The notes beneath the pieces are model-generated. The model was not told where the DNA came from and did no database searches. It worked only from the letters and a program-made list of their open reading frames with translations. Position numbers and translations under genes: made by a program. Source: JBKPNJ01 sp963695705 (GTDB taxonomy: Bacteria > Actinomycetota > Actinomycetes > Propionibacteriales > Nocardioidaceae). From it: a stretch of 64,000 nt of DNA. Positions 55,421 to 63,724 of the stretch are shown piece by piece (position 1 is the first letter of the stretch; each line of letters begins with the position of its first letter). The DNA is taken from NCBI GenBank assembly GCA_963695705.1, contig CAVOHB010000006.1:248001-312000 (forward strand), in the 5' to 3' direction.

Positions 55421-55472
55421 TGACAGGCGTGGATGACAGGCGTGGGTGACAGGCATGACTGACAGGGTCCGG
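55421..55472. repeat. Four 13-bp tandem units at the leuB start
   Basis: Units at 55421, 55434, 55447 and 55460, all starting TGACAGG; the first two are TGACAGGCGTGGA and TGACAGGCGTGGG. Unit length is not a multiple of three. The fourth unit is coding sequence of leuB. They separate the leaderless ATG at 55416 from the gene. Confidence 0.8.
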
Positions 55473-56546
55473 CTCGCGGTGATACCCGGTGACGGGATCG
55501 GCCCCGAGGTGATCGGCGAAGCCTGTCGCATCCTCGACATGCTGGCGCCGACGATGGACGTCGCGTTCGAGATGACGAGGTACGACCTCGGAGCCGAGCG
55601 CTATCTGGCGACCGGTGAGGTGCTTCCCGACTCCGTGCTCGAGGAGATCCGGCAGCAGGACGCGATCCTGCTCGGCGCCGTCGGCGGCAGACCCGGCGAC
55701 CCCAGGCTGCCTTCGGGTGCGCTCGAGCGAGGGCTGCTGCTCCGGTTGCGGTTCGAGCTCGACCACTACGTGAACCTGCGTCCGGTCCGGCTGTTCCCCA
55801 ATGTCGTGACGCCGTTGCGCGACCCCGGCCCGATCGACTTCGTGGTCGTCCGGGAGGGGACCGAGGGGCCGTACACCGGCAACGGCGGAGTGCTCCGAGG
55901 CGGAACGCCCTCCGAGATCGCCACGGAGGTCAGCGTCAACACCGCGTACGGGGTCGAACGGGTCGTCCGGGACGCGTTCGAGCGGGCGGCACGTCGCGAG
56001 CGCAAGAAGCTGACCCTGGTGCACAAGACCAACGTGCTCGTCCACGCCGGTCGGCTCTGGTCACGGATCTTCGCAGAGGTCCAGTCCGAGTACCCCATGG
56101 TCAGCACCGACTACCTGCACGTCGACGCGGCGACCATCTTCATGACCACCGAGCCGTCGCGCTTCGATGTCGTCGTCACCGACAACCTGTTCGGTGACAT
56201 CCTGACCGACCTGGCGGCGGCGGTGACCGGTGGCATCGGCCTGGCGGCCAGCGGCAACATCAACCCCGGCCGCACCACACCGAGCATGTTCGAACCCGTG
56301 CACGGGTCGGCTCCAGACCTGGCCGGACGGCAGCTGGCCGACCCCACCGCCGCGATCCTGTCCGCCGGCCTGCTGCTCGACCACCTCGGGTACGTCGAGG
56401 CGGCACGCTCGCTCGAGGATGCCGTTGCGCGGGACCTGAAGTCCCGCACGCCGGCACCGCGCACCACCGCGCAGATCGGCACCGCGATCGCGGATGAGCT
56501 GTCCGCGGGACGGGGAGATCCTCCGTCGGCTAACTTTGCGTCATGA
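55455..56546 (+). CDS. leuB: 3-isopropylmalate dehydrogenase
   Basis: 363 residues. NAD-dependent oxidative decarboxylation in leucine synthesis; also oxidises beta-methylmalate in the citramalate route to isoleucine, which fits cimA nearby. Seen: VIPGDGIGPEVIGEA, the signature NLFGDILTDLAAAVTGGIGLAASGNI, and FEPVHGSAPDLAG. I start at ATG 55455 (MTDRVRLAV); GTG 55446 is possible. The upstream leaderless ATG cannot be used without removing the three extra tandem units. Stop overlaps the ilvE ATG by 4 nt. Confidence 0.95.
   Translation: MTDRVRLAVIPGDGIGPEVIGEACRILDMLAPTMDVAFEMTRYDLGAERYLATGEVLPDSVLEEIRQQDAILLGAVGGRPGDPRLPSGALERGLLLRLRFELDHYVNLRPVRLFPNVVTPLRDPGPIDFVVVREGTEGPYTGNGGVLRGGTPSEIATEVSVNTAYGVERVVRDAFERAARRERKKLTLVHKTNVLVHAGRLWSRIFAEVQSEYPMVSTDYLHVDAATIFMTTEPSRFDVVVTDNLFGDILTDLAAAVTGGIGLAASGNINPGRTTPSMFEPVHGSAPDLAGRQLADPTAAILSAGLLLDHLGYVEAARSLEDAVARDLKSRTPAPRTTAQIGTAIADELSAGRGDPPSANFAS
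56531..56536 (+). promoter_or_regulatory. -10 box of ilvE inside the leuB end
   Basis: TAACTT, 6 nt before the ilvE ATG (56543). This allows leaderless ilvE mRNA independent of leuB, in addition to read-through. Confidence 0.45.
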
Positions 56547-57643
56547 CCGAAGCGCTCGACATCCGCATCGACCGGGCCGAACGGCCGGTAGATGACGCCC
56601 GCCGGGACGAGATCCTTGCCGAACCGGGCTTCGGCCAGCACTTCACCGACCACATGTTCATCGCTCACTGGACCCCCGACGCGCTGTGGCACGACGCGAC
56701 TGTGAGCGCGTACGCATCGATCCCGATGGACCCAGCCAGCGCGGTCCTGCACTACGCGCAGGAGATCTTCGAAGGCCTCAAGGCCTACCGGCACCCCGAC
56801 GGGTCGGTCTGGACCTTCCGGCCAGAGGTGAACGCGGCACGTATCCGCCGGTCGGCGGCGCGGCTCGCCCTCCCCGATCTCGCTCCGGCCGACTTCATCG
56901 GGGCCGTCGACGCGCTCATCCGGACCGACCGGGCCTGGGTTCCAAGCGGGGATGAGAGCGAGGGCGAGAAGAGCCTCTACATCAGGCCGTTCATGTTCGC
57001 GTCCGAGGTCTTCCTCGGTGTACGGCCCGCGCGGCACGTGACGTTCTGTGTCATCGCGTCGCCGGCGGGAGCCTACTTCACCGGAGGACTGCGACCGGTG
57101 AACATGTGGCTCAGCGAGGACTACACCCGGGCGGCACCGGGCGGCACCGGCGCGGCCAAGTGCGGCGGCAACTATGCCGCGAGCCTGCTGGCCCAGCAGG
57201 AGGCGTCGGCGAACGGCTGCGAGCAGGTCGTCTTCCTCGACGCCGTCGAGAAGCGCTGGGTCGAGGAGCTCGGTGGGATGAACATCTTCTTCGTGCACGC
57301 CGATGGATCCATCGTCACCCCACAACTGACCGACTCCATCCTCGAGGGCGTGACCCGTGCGTCCATCATCGAGCTGGGCCAGCGACTCGGCCACAAGGTC
57401 GAGGAGCGCAAGGTGGACGTCGATGAGTGGCGGGACGGAGTCATCAGCGGTGAGATCGCCGAGGTGTTCGCCTGCGGAACGGCCGCCGTGCTGACATCGG
57501 TGGGCACGTTGCGGTGGCGCGGAGGTGAGGCGACGCAGGCCGGGGGGGTCGGACCGGTGACGACGGAGATCCGCCAGCAGCTGATCGACGTGCAGTACGG
57601 CCGGGCCGAGGACAGCTACGGCTGGATGCACCGCGTCGTGTGA
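56543..57643 (+). CDS. ilvE: Branched-chain amino-acid aminotransferase
   Basis: 366 residues. PLP fold type IV; last step of Leu/Ile/Val synthesis. PLP Lys in GGTGAAKCGGNYAAS, EELGGMNIFFVH, and FACGTAAVLTSVGTL. The longer class II (actinobacterial/mitochondrial) form by length. ATG overlaps the leuB stop (ATGA). Together with leuB, ilvBNC, ilvD and cimA it completes much of the pathway within 25 kb; leuA, leuC and leuD are absent here. Confidence 0.96.
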   Translation: MTEALDIRIDRAERPVDDARRDEILAEPGFGQHFTDHMFIAHWTPDALWHDATVSAYASIPMDPASAVLHYAQEIFEGLKAYRHPDGSVWTFRPEVNAARIRRSAARLALPDLAPADFIGAVDALIRTDRAWVPSGDESEGEKSLYIRPFMFASEVFLGVRPARHVTFCVIASPAGAYFTGGLRPVNMWLSEDYTRAAPGGTGAAKCGGNYAASLLAQQEASANGCEQVVFLDAVEKRWVEELGGMNIFFVHADGSIVTPQLTDSILEGVTRASIIELGQRLGHKVEERKVDVDEWRDGVISGEIAEVFACGTAAVLTSVGTLRWRGGEATQAGGVGPVTTEIRQQLIDVQYGRAEDSYGWMHRVV

Positions 57644-57662
57644 CGCTCTCTCACCCACGGCC

Positions 57663-57668
57663 TACCCT
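57663..57668 (+). promoter_or_regulatory. -10 box of the kinase gene
   Basis: TACCCT, 6 nt before the ATG at 57675; no ribosome site, so leaderless translation is likely. Confidence 0.45.
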
Positions 57669-57674
57669 GGCAGC

Positions 57675-59159
57675 ATGACCGAGCGGCTGATGACCACGGC
57701 GCCGTACGTGGGGCCCTACCGGCTGCTGGGTCGGATCGGCGAGGGCGGCATGGGCGTCGTACACCTGGCCCAGCGCGACGGCGGACCGCATGTCGCGCTC
57801 AAGCAGCTGCGCCCGCACATCGTCGGCGACGACGAGTCCCGCGCCAGGCTGGCGCGCGAGGTCACCTCGCTGCGGCGCGTGCGCAGTGCTCGTGTCGCGG
57901 AGGTCCTCGACGCCGATCCCTGGGGTGAGACGCCGTACATCGTCACGCGGTACGTCCCCGGGTTCTCCCTGTACCAGAAGGTGAACCAGTCCGGTCCGGT
58001 CGGTGGCGACGATCTGATCCGGATCGCCCTCGGGCTCGCGGAGGCGTTGGAGGCGGTGCATGCGGTCGACGTCCTGCATCGGGACGTGAAACCCTCCAAC
58101 GTCCTGGTGGAGGACCGATCGGCCGTGCTCATCGACTTCGGGCTGGCCCGGCTTGCCGACGACTCCAACCTCACCGTCAGCGGCTGGCTGCTCGGCACCC
58201 CGGGGTACCTCGCGCCCGAGATCCTGTACGGAGACGAGGCGACGTCGGCCGCGGACATCCACTCGTGGGCGGCGACCGTCGTGTACGCCGGGACTGGCCG
58301 CGCGCCGTACGGCACCGGCCCGGCGGTGGCGGTGATGGACCGCGTACGACGGCGCGAGCACGACCTGTCGGGCGTACCGCAGGCGCTGCTCCCGCTGATC
58401 CAGGTGTCACTCTCTCCCGACCCCCGCGACCGTCCGGACGCGTCGCAGGTCCGGGCCTGGCTCGCCGGCCGGGACAACCCCGACCGCACCCGGGTCACGC
58501 CGATCATGGTGAGACCCGAGACAGGGGAGGAGCAGGCACAGTCATCGTGGCCCCCGGCCGAGCTGGGCGCTCCGGCGCCTCGGATCCCGCTCAAGGAGCG
58601 CGCCAGACGCGGACTTGTCCTGCTCGCCCTGGTGACTCTGACCTGCGCCGGGTTCGTCCTAGCCCCGATCATCTCCGGTCTCGCGGTGGCGCTGCTGGTG
58701 CTTCTGCTCACCACTCGGTCGCATATCGACGACGCCTTGACGATGCGCCGCGAGCGACGAGGAACGACCCGGTCGGACCCCTACGTCGCTGTGGCATCGG
58801 CGCCGTGGCATCTGCTCAAGGCGCTCCCGGAGTCTTTGGGGCTGTGCCTGCTGTCTCTGGCCGCCGGTGCGGGTACGGGACTGCTGATAGCGGGTCTGAC
58901 CACGGTCGGCTGGGGTGCCCCGGCTCTCGCCGCCAGTGGTCTGGTCGCATCGGCCGTGGCGTGGTTCGGCCCCCTCGCCGGGCGTCCACGCTCCGTTGCG
59001 CAACGCTGGGTGGTCGCTGTCGCCGGCCCGTTCGGCCAGCCAGGGCTCTATGCGCTCGCGATCCTGATCCTCGCAGCCGTCGTGGCGGTGCTGTTCCTGG
59101 TGCTCGGCACGCAGTGGGTGCCCGTGAGCCACCCACCACCCACGAAACCGCACCTATGA
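57675..59159 (+). CDS. Serine/threonine protein kinase with polytopic C-terminus
   Basis: 494 residues. Kinase domain (about 15-275) with P-loop GEGGMGVV, Lys in VALKQLRPH, catalytic LHRDVKPSNVL, IDFGLARL and APEILYG, so probably active. A linker (275-305) is followed by four to six membrane segments (about 312-345, 392-440, 463-486) and a short cytoplasmic tail. Unlike PknB there is no external PASTA sensor; signal and target are unknown. A palindromic repeat follows 13 nt after its stop. Confidence 0.9.
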   Translation: MTERLMTTAPYVGPYRLLGRIGEGGMGVVHLAQRDGGPHVALKQLRPHIVGDDESRARLAREVTSLRRVRSARVAEVLDADPWGETPYIVTRYVPGFSLYQKVNQSGPVGGDDLIRIALGLAEALEAVHAVDVLHRDVKPSNVLVEDRSAVLIDFGLARLADDSNLTVSGWLLGTPGYLAPEILYGDEATSAADIHSWAATVVYAGTGRAPYGTGPAVAVMDRVRRREHDLSGVPQALLPLIQVSLSPDPRDRPDASQVRAWLAGRDNPDRTRVTPIMVRPETGEEQAQSSWPPAELGAPAPRIPLKERARRGLVLLALVTLTCAGFVLAPIISGLAVALLVLLLTTRSHIDDALTMRRERRGTTRSDPYVAVASAPWHLLKALPESLGLCLLSLAAGAGTGLLIAGLTTVGWGAPALAASGLVASAVAWFGPLAGRPRSVAQRWVVAVAGPFGQPGLYALAILILAAVVAVLFLVLGTQWVPVSHPPPTKPHL

Positions 59160-59172
59160 CCGACGTTGACGC

Positions 59173-59245
59173 ATGACCGCACCGACGTTTTGGGCACTTG
59201 TTGGTCACCGGCCGGCGCTGTGACCACCTACCGCGCAATTCCCGG
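59173..59245. repeat. Palindromic intergenic repeat, family A copy
   Basis: Left flank ACCGCACCGACGTTTTG then CACT, core arms TGGTCAC (59202-59208) and GTGACCA (59220-59226) with 11-nt centre, right end CGCGCAATTCCCGG. The first 44 bases differ from the 9692 copy at only about three positions. It lies just after the kinase stop, so it may end that transcript. Confidence 0.75.
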
Positions 59246-59323
59246 CACCGGGCCCGGGCCGGTGATTGCGCGCCCGCCCCGGCGAGGTCTCATAGCCACC
59301 GGCCGATGTGTCACACTGACCGG

Positions 59324-59356
59324 GTGACTCAGTACCCGAGCGTGATTACCGGCTGA
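59324..59356 (+). CDS. Candidate cimA leader peptide (attenuation)
   Basis: Ten codons: VTQYPSVITG then TGA. It has adjacent Val-Ile codons (GTG ATT). CACACT (59312-59317), a -10-like box, lies 6 nt before the GTG, so it would be leaderless as in the ilvB leader. A U-tailed terminator follows 26 nt later. Role inferred by analogy with ilvB. Confidence 0.6.
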   Translation: MTQYPSVITG

Positions 59357-59382
59357 GCGCGTCTGAGTCTTCCGGCGCGCAG

Positions 59383-59411
59383 ACCTCTCGTCCCCCGACG
59401 AGGGGTTTTTT
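59383..59411 (+). terminator. cimA attenuator terminator
   Basis: Stem ACCTCTCGTC/GACGAGGGGT (59383-59392, 59397-59406; one G.T wobble) with a CCCC loop, followed by a T run ending at 59411. It lies 49 nt before the cimA start and after the leader peptide, so it must be bypassed to express cimA. Confidence 0.8.
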
Positions 59412-59460
59412 GCTTCCCGGACGGCGACGTCAACCATCCCTTGCGACCCAAGGACACTTC

Positions 59461-61086
59461 GTGACCAGCTCACCAGGCGACTCGACTCCTTCCGGCCACG
59501 TCAACGGCCTGCACGTGTACGACACGACGCTGCGGGACGGGGCCCAGCAGGAGGGGCTCAACCTGTCAGTCGACGACAAGCTGTCGATCGCGCGCCACCT
59601 CGACGACCTCGGTGTCGGGTTCATCGAGGGCGGCTGGCCCGGCTCGAACCCCAAGGACACCGAGTTCTTCAGGCGCGCGCGCACGGAGCTCACGCTGCAG
59701 CACGCGACGTTCGTGGCCTTCGGGGCGACCCGACGTCCCGGCGTCGCAGCCGCCGACGACCCGCTCGTCGCCGCGCTGCGTGGGTCGGGTGCGTCGGTCG
59801 TCACGCTCGTGGCCAAGTCGCACGACCGCCACGTCGAGCTGGCGTTGCGTACGACCCTCGCGGAGAACCTCGCGATGATCCGCAACACGGTCGGACACCT
59901 CCGGCATGAGGGGCTGCGCGTCTTCCTCGACGCCGAGCACTTCTTCGACGGTTACCGGGACAACCGGGACTACGCGCTCGAGGTCATACGCACCGCGGGT
60001 GAGGCGGGCGCGGAGCTCGTCGCCCTGTGCGACACCAACGGCGGCCTGCTGCCGCAGGAGATCTCCGATGTGGTCGCCGACGTCGTGTCCTCCACCGGGT
60101 CTCGGATCGGCATCCACTGCCACAACGACACCGGCTGCGCCGTCGCCAACAGTCTCGCCGCGATCGGTGCTGGTGCCTCGCACGTACAGGGGACGCTCAA
60201 CGGGTACGGCGAGCGGACCGGCAACGCCGACCTGGTCGCGGTCGTCGCCAACCTGGAGCTCAAGCTGGGGCAGCAGGTGCTGCCGAAGGGGCGGTTGAGA
60301 GAGGCGACCCGCATCGCCCACGCCATCGCCGAGGTGACCAACGTGCCGCCCGCCTCTCGCCAGCCGTACGTGGGTGTGTCGGCATTCACGCACAAGGCAG
60401 GTCTGCACGCCTCTGCCATCAGGGTCGATCCCGATCTGTACCAGCACGCCGACCCGACCGACGTAGGCAACGACATGCGCCTGCTCGTCTCGGAGATGGC
60501 CGGGCGGGCCTCGATCGAGCTCAAGGGCCGCGAGCTGGGGTACGACCTCACCGGCGACGTCGACCGGCTCACTCGCGTGACCGAGCGGGTGAAGTCCATG
60601 GAGTCCACGGGCTACACCTTCGAGGCGGCCGACGCGTCGTTCGAGCTGCTCCTGGTGGAGGAGATGGAGGGGAGCCGGCCGTCGTACTTCGAGGTGCAGT
60701 CCTGGCGGGTGATCACCGAGTCGAGCGCCTCCGGCGAGGCCGTCTCAGAGGCGACGGTCAAGCTGCTGGCGGGCGGGGAGCGGCAGGTCGTCACCGCCGA
60801 GGGCAACGGGCCGGTCAACGCGCTCGACCAGGCTCTGAGGACCGCGATCGTGCGGGCGTACCCGAGAGTCGCCTCGTTCGAGCTCATCGACTACCGGGTC
60901 CGGATCCTCGACCAGGGTCATGGCAGCGACGCGGTCATCCGCGTGCTGATCGAGACCGCGGACGCCGAGGCCAGCTGGGTGACGGTCGGTGTCGGGCACA
61001 ATATCGTCGAGGCCTCCTGGGAGGCGCTACGCGACTCGGTGACGTACGGTCTGCTTCGGCACGGGAACGGCCGGACCAACCGGTGA
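59461..61086 (+). CDS. cimA: (R)-citramalate synthase
   Basis: 541 residues. Condenses acetyl-CoA and pyruvate to citramalate, the threonine-independent entry to isoleucine; LeuCD and LeuB then give 2-ketobutyrate. HMGL-like barrel: YDTTLRDGAQQEG with metal-binding Asp, EGGWPGSNPKD, metal His pair in IGIHCHNDTGCAVANS, GNADL, then a LeuA-type dimer/regulatory domain (about 400-530). The C-terminal domain and ERTGNAD pattern match CimA of the LeuA2 type better than 2-isopropylmalate synthase, but LeuA activity is not excluded. GTG at 59461 with AAGGAC upstream. Attenuated by the leader. Confidence 0.9.
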   Translation: MTSSPGDSTPSGHVNGLHVYDTTLRDGAQQEGLNLSVDDKLSIARHLDDLGVGFIEGGWPGSNPKDTEFFRRARTELTLQHATFVAFGATRRPGVAAADDPLVAALRGSGASVVTLVAKSHDRHVELALRTTLAENLAMIRNTVGHLRHEGLRVFLDAEHFFDGYRDNRDYALEVIRTAGEAGAELVALCDTNGGLLPQEISDVVADVVSSTGSRIGIHCHNDTGCAVANSLAAIGAGASHVQGTLNGYGERTGNADLVAVVANLELKLGQQVLPKGRLREATRIAHAIAEVTNVPPASRQPYVGVSAFTHKAGLHASAIRVDPDLYQHADPTDVGNDMRLLVSEMAGRASIELKGRELGYDLTGDVDRLTRVTERVKSMESTGYTFEAADASFELLLVEEMEGSRPSYFEVQSWRVITESSASGEAVSEATVKLLAGGERQVVTAEGNGPVNALDQALRTAIVRAYPRVASFELIDYRVRILDQGHGSDAVIRVLIETADAEASWVTVGVGHNIVEASWEALRDSVTYGLLRHGNGRTNR

Positions 61087-61087
61087 C

Positions 61088-61684
61088 CTAGGCCGTCGGC
61101 GGGGTTCCGCCGTCGTCGAAGGCCGGATGCCTCGACCCGACGTGGCGGGCTATCGCCAAGTGGCCGCCGAGGAAACCGCCCACCGCGGCCGCCGTGGCTC
61201 CGCCCAGCGCCAGGACGACACCCTGGTGATGGCGGCCACGCGACCGGGCGACCCAGGAGGCGGCGTAACAGGCCAGCGCAGCCGTGTTGGCGCCCGCGTG
61301 CGCGACGCCTACCCGCCGGTTCGCGCCCCGGGTGGTTCCCCATTCGGCCAGCCCCGTGACCGCGGTCGGTACGGCGGTGATGAGACCGAAGCCGAGCAGC
61401 TGCTTCGCTGCCCGACCGGACCGCTCGCCGCCGACCAGGTCGAGCAGGGTGGTGCAAGTCCAGGCGCCGATCGGGAGGTCGGTGAGGAACGGATGCACCG
61501 CATGGCCCACGGACGTGCCCAGCAACAGGTCCCGTCGTCCTGCCGAGGCGAGCAGGATATCCGCGACAGGAGACAGCACGGGGCTGAACCGATCCAGGGC
61601 GGCCGTGGATTCCAGCCGCTCCACGAGCCGCACCATGATCGGAGCGTCGGCTGTCACGTGGTTCGGTTCGCCGGTGTCATTCAT
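61088..61684 (-). CDS. DUF2231 membrane protein
   Basis: 198 residues, about four membrane spans in the second half. DUF2231 features: GHAVHPFLTDLPIGAWTCTTLLDLVGG, with the conserved His residues, and AHAGANTAALACYAASW. Some DUF2231 proteins occur with heme or Rieske partners, but role is unknown. Convergent with cimA, 1 nt between the stops. ATG at 61684. Confidence 0.85.
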   Translation of the reverse strand: MNDTGEPNHVTADAPIMVRLVERLESTAALDRFSPVLSPVADILLASAGRRDLLLGTSVGHAVHPFLTDLPIGAWTCTTLLDLVGGERSGRAAKQLLGFGLITAVPTAVTGLAEWGTTRGANRRVGVAHAGANTAALACYAASWVARSRGRHHQGVVLALGGATAAAVGGFLGGHLAIARHVGSRHPAFDDGGTPPTA

Positions 61685-61761
61685 CGGTGTTGTCCTCCCT
61701 GTTCACGGCCAGTGGCTGCTGGGCTCATCTGCTCACTACCCGACGGCGGCTCGATCACACG

Positions 61762-62772
61762 TCACGGTGCGTCCTCCTGGCGCGCCTCGGCATTCGCTTG
61801 GGTCTCGCCCTCGAAGCTGACGTCGACGGTCTCGACGTCCTTGGTCTTCTGGGCCGTCGCCTGTCCGCTGTAGGCCCGCTGATCCGCCCGAGTCAGATCG
61901 ACATCCTCGGTGAACGGCGCCATCAGGGCTCGGGGGTAGAGATTCTGGGTGCGTACGACGTTGATCTCCACGCACATGACCAAGGTCACCGCTCCCAGGT
62001 AGATCCAGGCGATGAGGCCGAGGACGAGCGCGAACACGGCGTTGGTCACGGTGGCGTCCTTGACGACGTGCCCGACGTACGCCGTACCGAACGACTGCAG
62101 CACCTGCCAGATCACCGCCGCTGTGACGGCACCCGGTGCCGCATCCCGGGCGCTCAGCTTGTGTGCGGTCGACACCTTGAACGCCAGGACGAAGACGATG
62201 GTGTTCAGAGCCACGGACAGCAGCGTGGCGAGGACCTTCGTCCCGAAGCCTAGGTTGGCCCCGAATGCTCCGCCGCTGCTGCCCAGCGCGGACAGGACGG
62301 TCGTGCCCACGACGGCCAGACCTACAGTGAGCAGCAGCAGCATGCTCCGCAGTCGGGCCGCGAGCGGATTTGGTCGCCGGTTGCGGGGCACCGCCCAGGC
62401 GGAGTTCATCGCGTTCTGCGTCGCCTGCGCCACCCCGAGCGCGCCGTAGAGCGAGCCGACGATCCCGACCACGACGGCGGTCGCGCTGCCGTGCAGGCCG
62501 CTCGGGCTGCTGAGCTGCTCACCGATCACCGGGAACTGGCTGAGGGTCGAGTTGAGGATCTGGTGTTGCAGGTCTGCGTTGCCCTGGAGGATGAATCCGA
62601 GAACGGACGAGAACAGCAACAGCAGCGGGAAGAATGACAGGAACCCGTAGTACGTGATGAGTGCGGCCAGGTAGTTGCCCTGGTCATCGGCGAACTTGTA
62701 GACGACCGCCAGCGGGAACCCGGCCCACTCGTGCCGCTGCTGGAAGCGGTCAAGCCTCTCCGTCAACGGCAT
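61762..62772 (-). CDS. YihY/virulence factor BrkB family inner-membrane protein
   Basis: 336 residues, six membrane spans. FADDQGNYLAALITYYGFLSFFPLLLLFSS is the family start; later GLIAWIYLGAVTLVMCVEIN. The C-terminal 55 residues are acidic and polar (TKDVETVDVSFEGETQ). Function not established; sometimes miscalled RNase BN. ATG at 62772; it starts within the end of the next gene upstream (23 nt overlap). Confidence 0.9.
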   Translation of the reverse strand: MPLTERLDRFQQRHEWAGFPLAVVYKFADDQGNYLAALITYYGFLSFFPLLLLFSSVLGFILQGNADLQHQILNSTLSQFPVIGEQLSSPSGLHGSATAVVVGIVGSLYGALGVAQATQNAMNSAWAVPRNRRPNPLAARLRSMLLLLTVGLAVVGTTVLSALGSSGGAFGANLGFGTKVLATLLSVALNTIVFVLAFKVSTAHKLSARDAAPGAVTAAVIWQVLQSFGTAYVGHVVKDATVTNAVFALVLGLIAWIYLGAVTLVMCVEINVVRTQNLYPRALMAPFTEDVDLTRADQRAYSGQATAQKTKDVETVDVSFEGETQANAEARQEDAP

Positions 62773-63673
62773 CGTGCTCTCCTTCGCGCCTCTGGCTGCG
62801 GCACCCGGCCAGGAGCGACTCGCAGGCCTCGACCAGCCGACGACGCAATGGCGCGGCTCGCTCGCTGAGCCGCCGCTGCGCCCGGATGTAGCTCAGCTTG
62901 CCGGCGGGTGCCTCGATGGGGATCGGCTCGTACCCAAGTTCGACGAGATCGTACGGCGCCGCGCGCATGTCCACCTCCCGGATGTCACGGGCCAGCTCGA
63001 AGCAGTCCGCGACCAGGCCGCTCCCGACCATCGGCGAGAGCCGGAAAGCATGCTTGTAGAGATCCATACCGGTATGCAGGCAGCCGGGCTGCTCGAACCG
63101 TTCACGGTCGCCCGCGGCCGGGCGTAGGGCGTTGAGGCCGACGGCCGGCACGGTGAAGAAGCGGTACGCGTCGAAATGCGTACACCTCATCTGGTGCGAC
63201 TCCACCACGCGGTCGGTGCCGCTCGAGCCGAGGCGCAGAGGCCAATCGGCGTGCCGGCGTTCGCCGGCCGACTGCTTGTAGACCATCGCCCACTCGTGCA
63301 GTCCCAGGCAGCTGAAGGACGGTGACCGCCCGGCGGTGGCCACCATCAGCGAGTGCAGCACGCTGACCAGCGGTGCCTGCCGGCGTACGAACACCGGATC
63401 CACACCGACGGTGTCGCCGAAGGCACGGTAGCCGCGCCGGCGAAGGAACGACTCACAGCCCGGACCCGTCAGCCGGATGTCCGCACCGGGGTGCCAGCGC
63501 CGCAACTGGGCCGGGGAGTAGGAGTAGTAGTCGAACAGGAAGTCTTCGACGGGGTGCTTACGGCCGGCGGCGCGGCGCCGCAGCCACGGCTGCACCCATG
63601 CGTCGATGCGCGCCTCGTGCTTGATTCGGAGCTCGTTCCAGGCCTCCGGTGCCAGCACACTCGCGGTGCACAT
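62750..63673 (-). CDS. Conserved actinobacterial protein, usually called 3-methyladenine DNA glycosylase
   Basis: 307 residues. Cytosolic, Arg-rich, no signal or membrane span. It begins MCTASVLAPEAWNELRIKHEARIDAWVQPWLRRRAAGRKHPVEDFLFDYY; homologues with this beginning are commonly labelled 3-methyladenine DNA glycosylase in actinobacterial genomes, but I see no helix-hairpin-helix or AAG fold motif. Conserved-looking blocks are CTHFDAYRFFT and GCLHTGMDLYKHA, whose His/Asp residues suggest an enzyme. Same operon as yihY, with a 23-nt overlap. Confidence 0.6.
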   Translation of the reverse strand: MCTASVLAPEAWNELRIKHEARIDAWVQPWLRRRAAGRKHPVEDFLFDYYSYSPAQLRRWHPGADIRLTGPGCESFLRRRGYRAFGDTVGVDPVFVRRQAPLVSVLHSLMVATAGRSPSFSCLGLHEWAMVYKQSAGERRHADWPLRLGSSGTDRVVESHQMRCTHFDAYRFFTVPAVGLNALRPAAGDRERFEQPGCLHTGMDLYKHAFRLSPMVGSGLVADCFELARDIREVDMRAAPYDLVELGYEPIPIEAPAGKLSYIRAQRRLSERAAPLRRRLVEACESLLAGCRSQRREGEHDAVDGEA

Positions 63674-63711
63674 GGCTTGAGGGTAGTCACGTCAAGGAGG
63701 TGCTCCGCCGG

Positions 63712-63717
63712 TAGGCT
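63712..63717 (+). promoter_or_regulatory. -10 box of the FAH-family gene
   Basis: TAGGCT, 7 nt before the GTG at 63725; leaderless start is likely because no ribosome site lies between. Confidence 0.45.
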
Positions 63718-63724
63718 CACCGCC

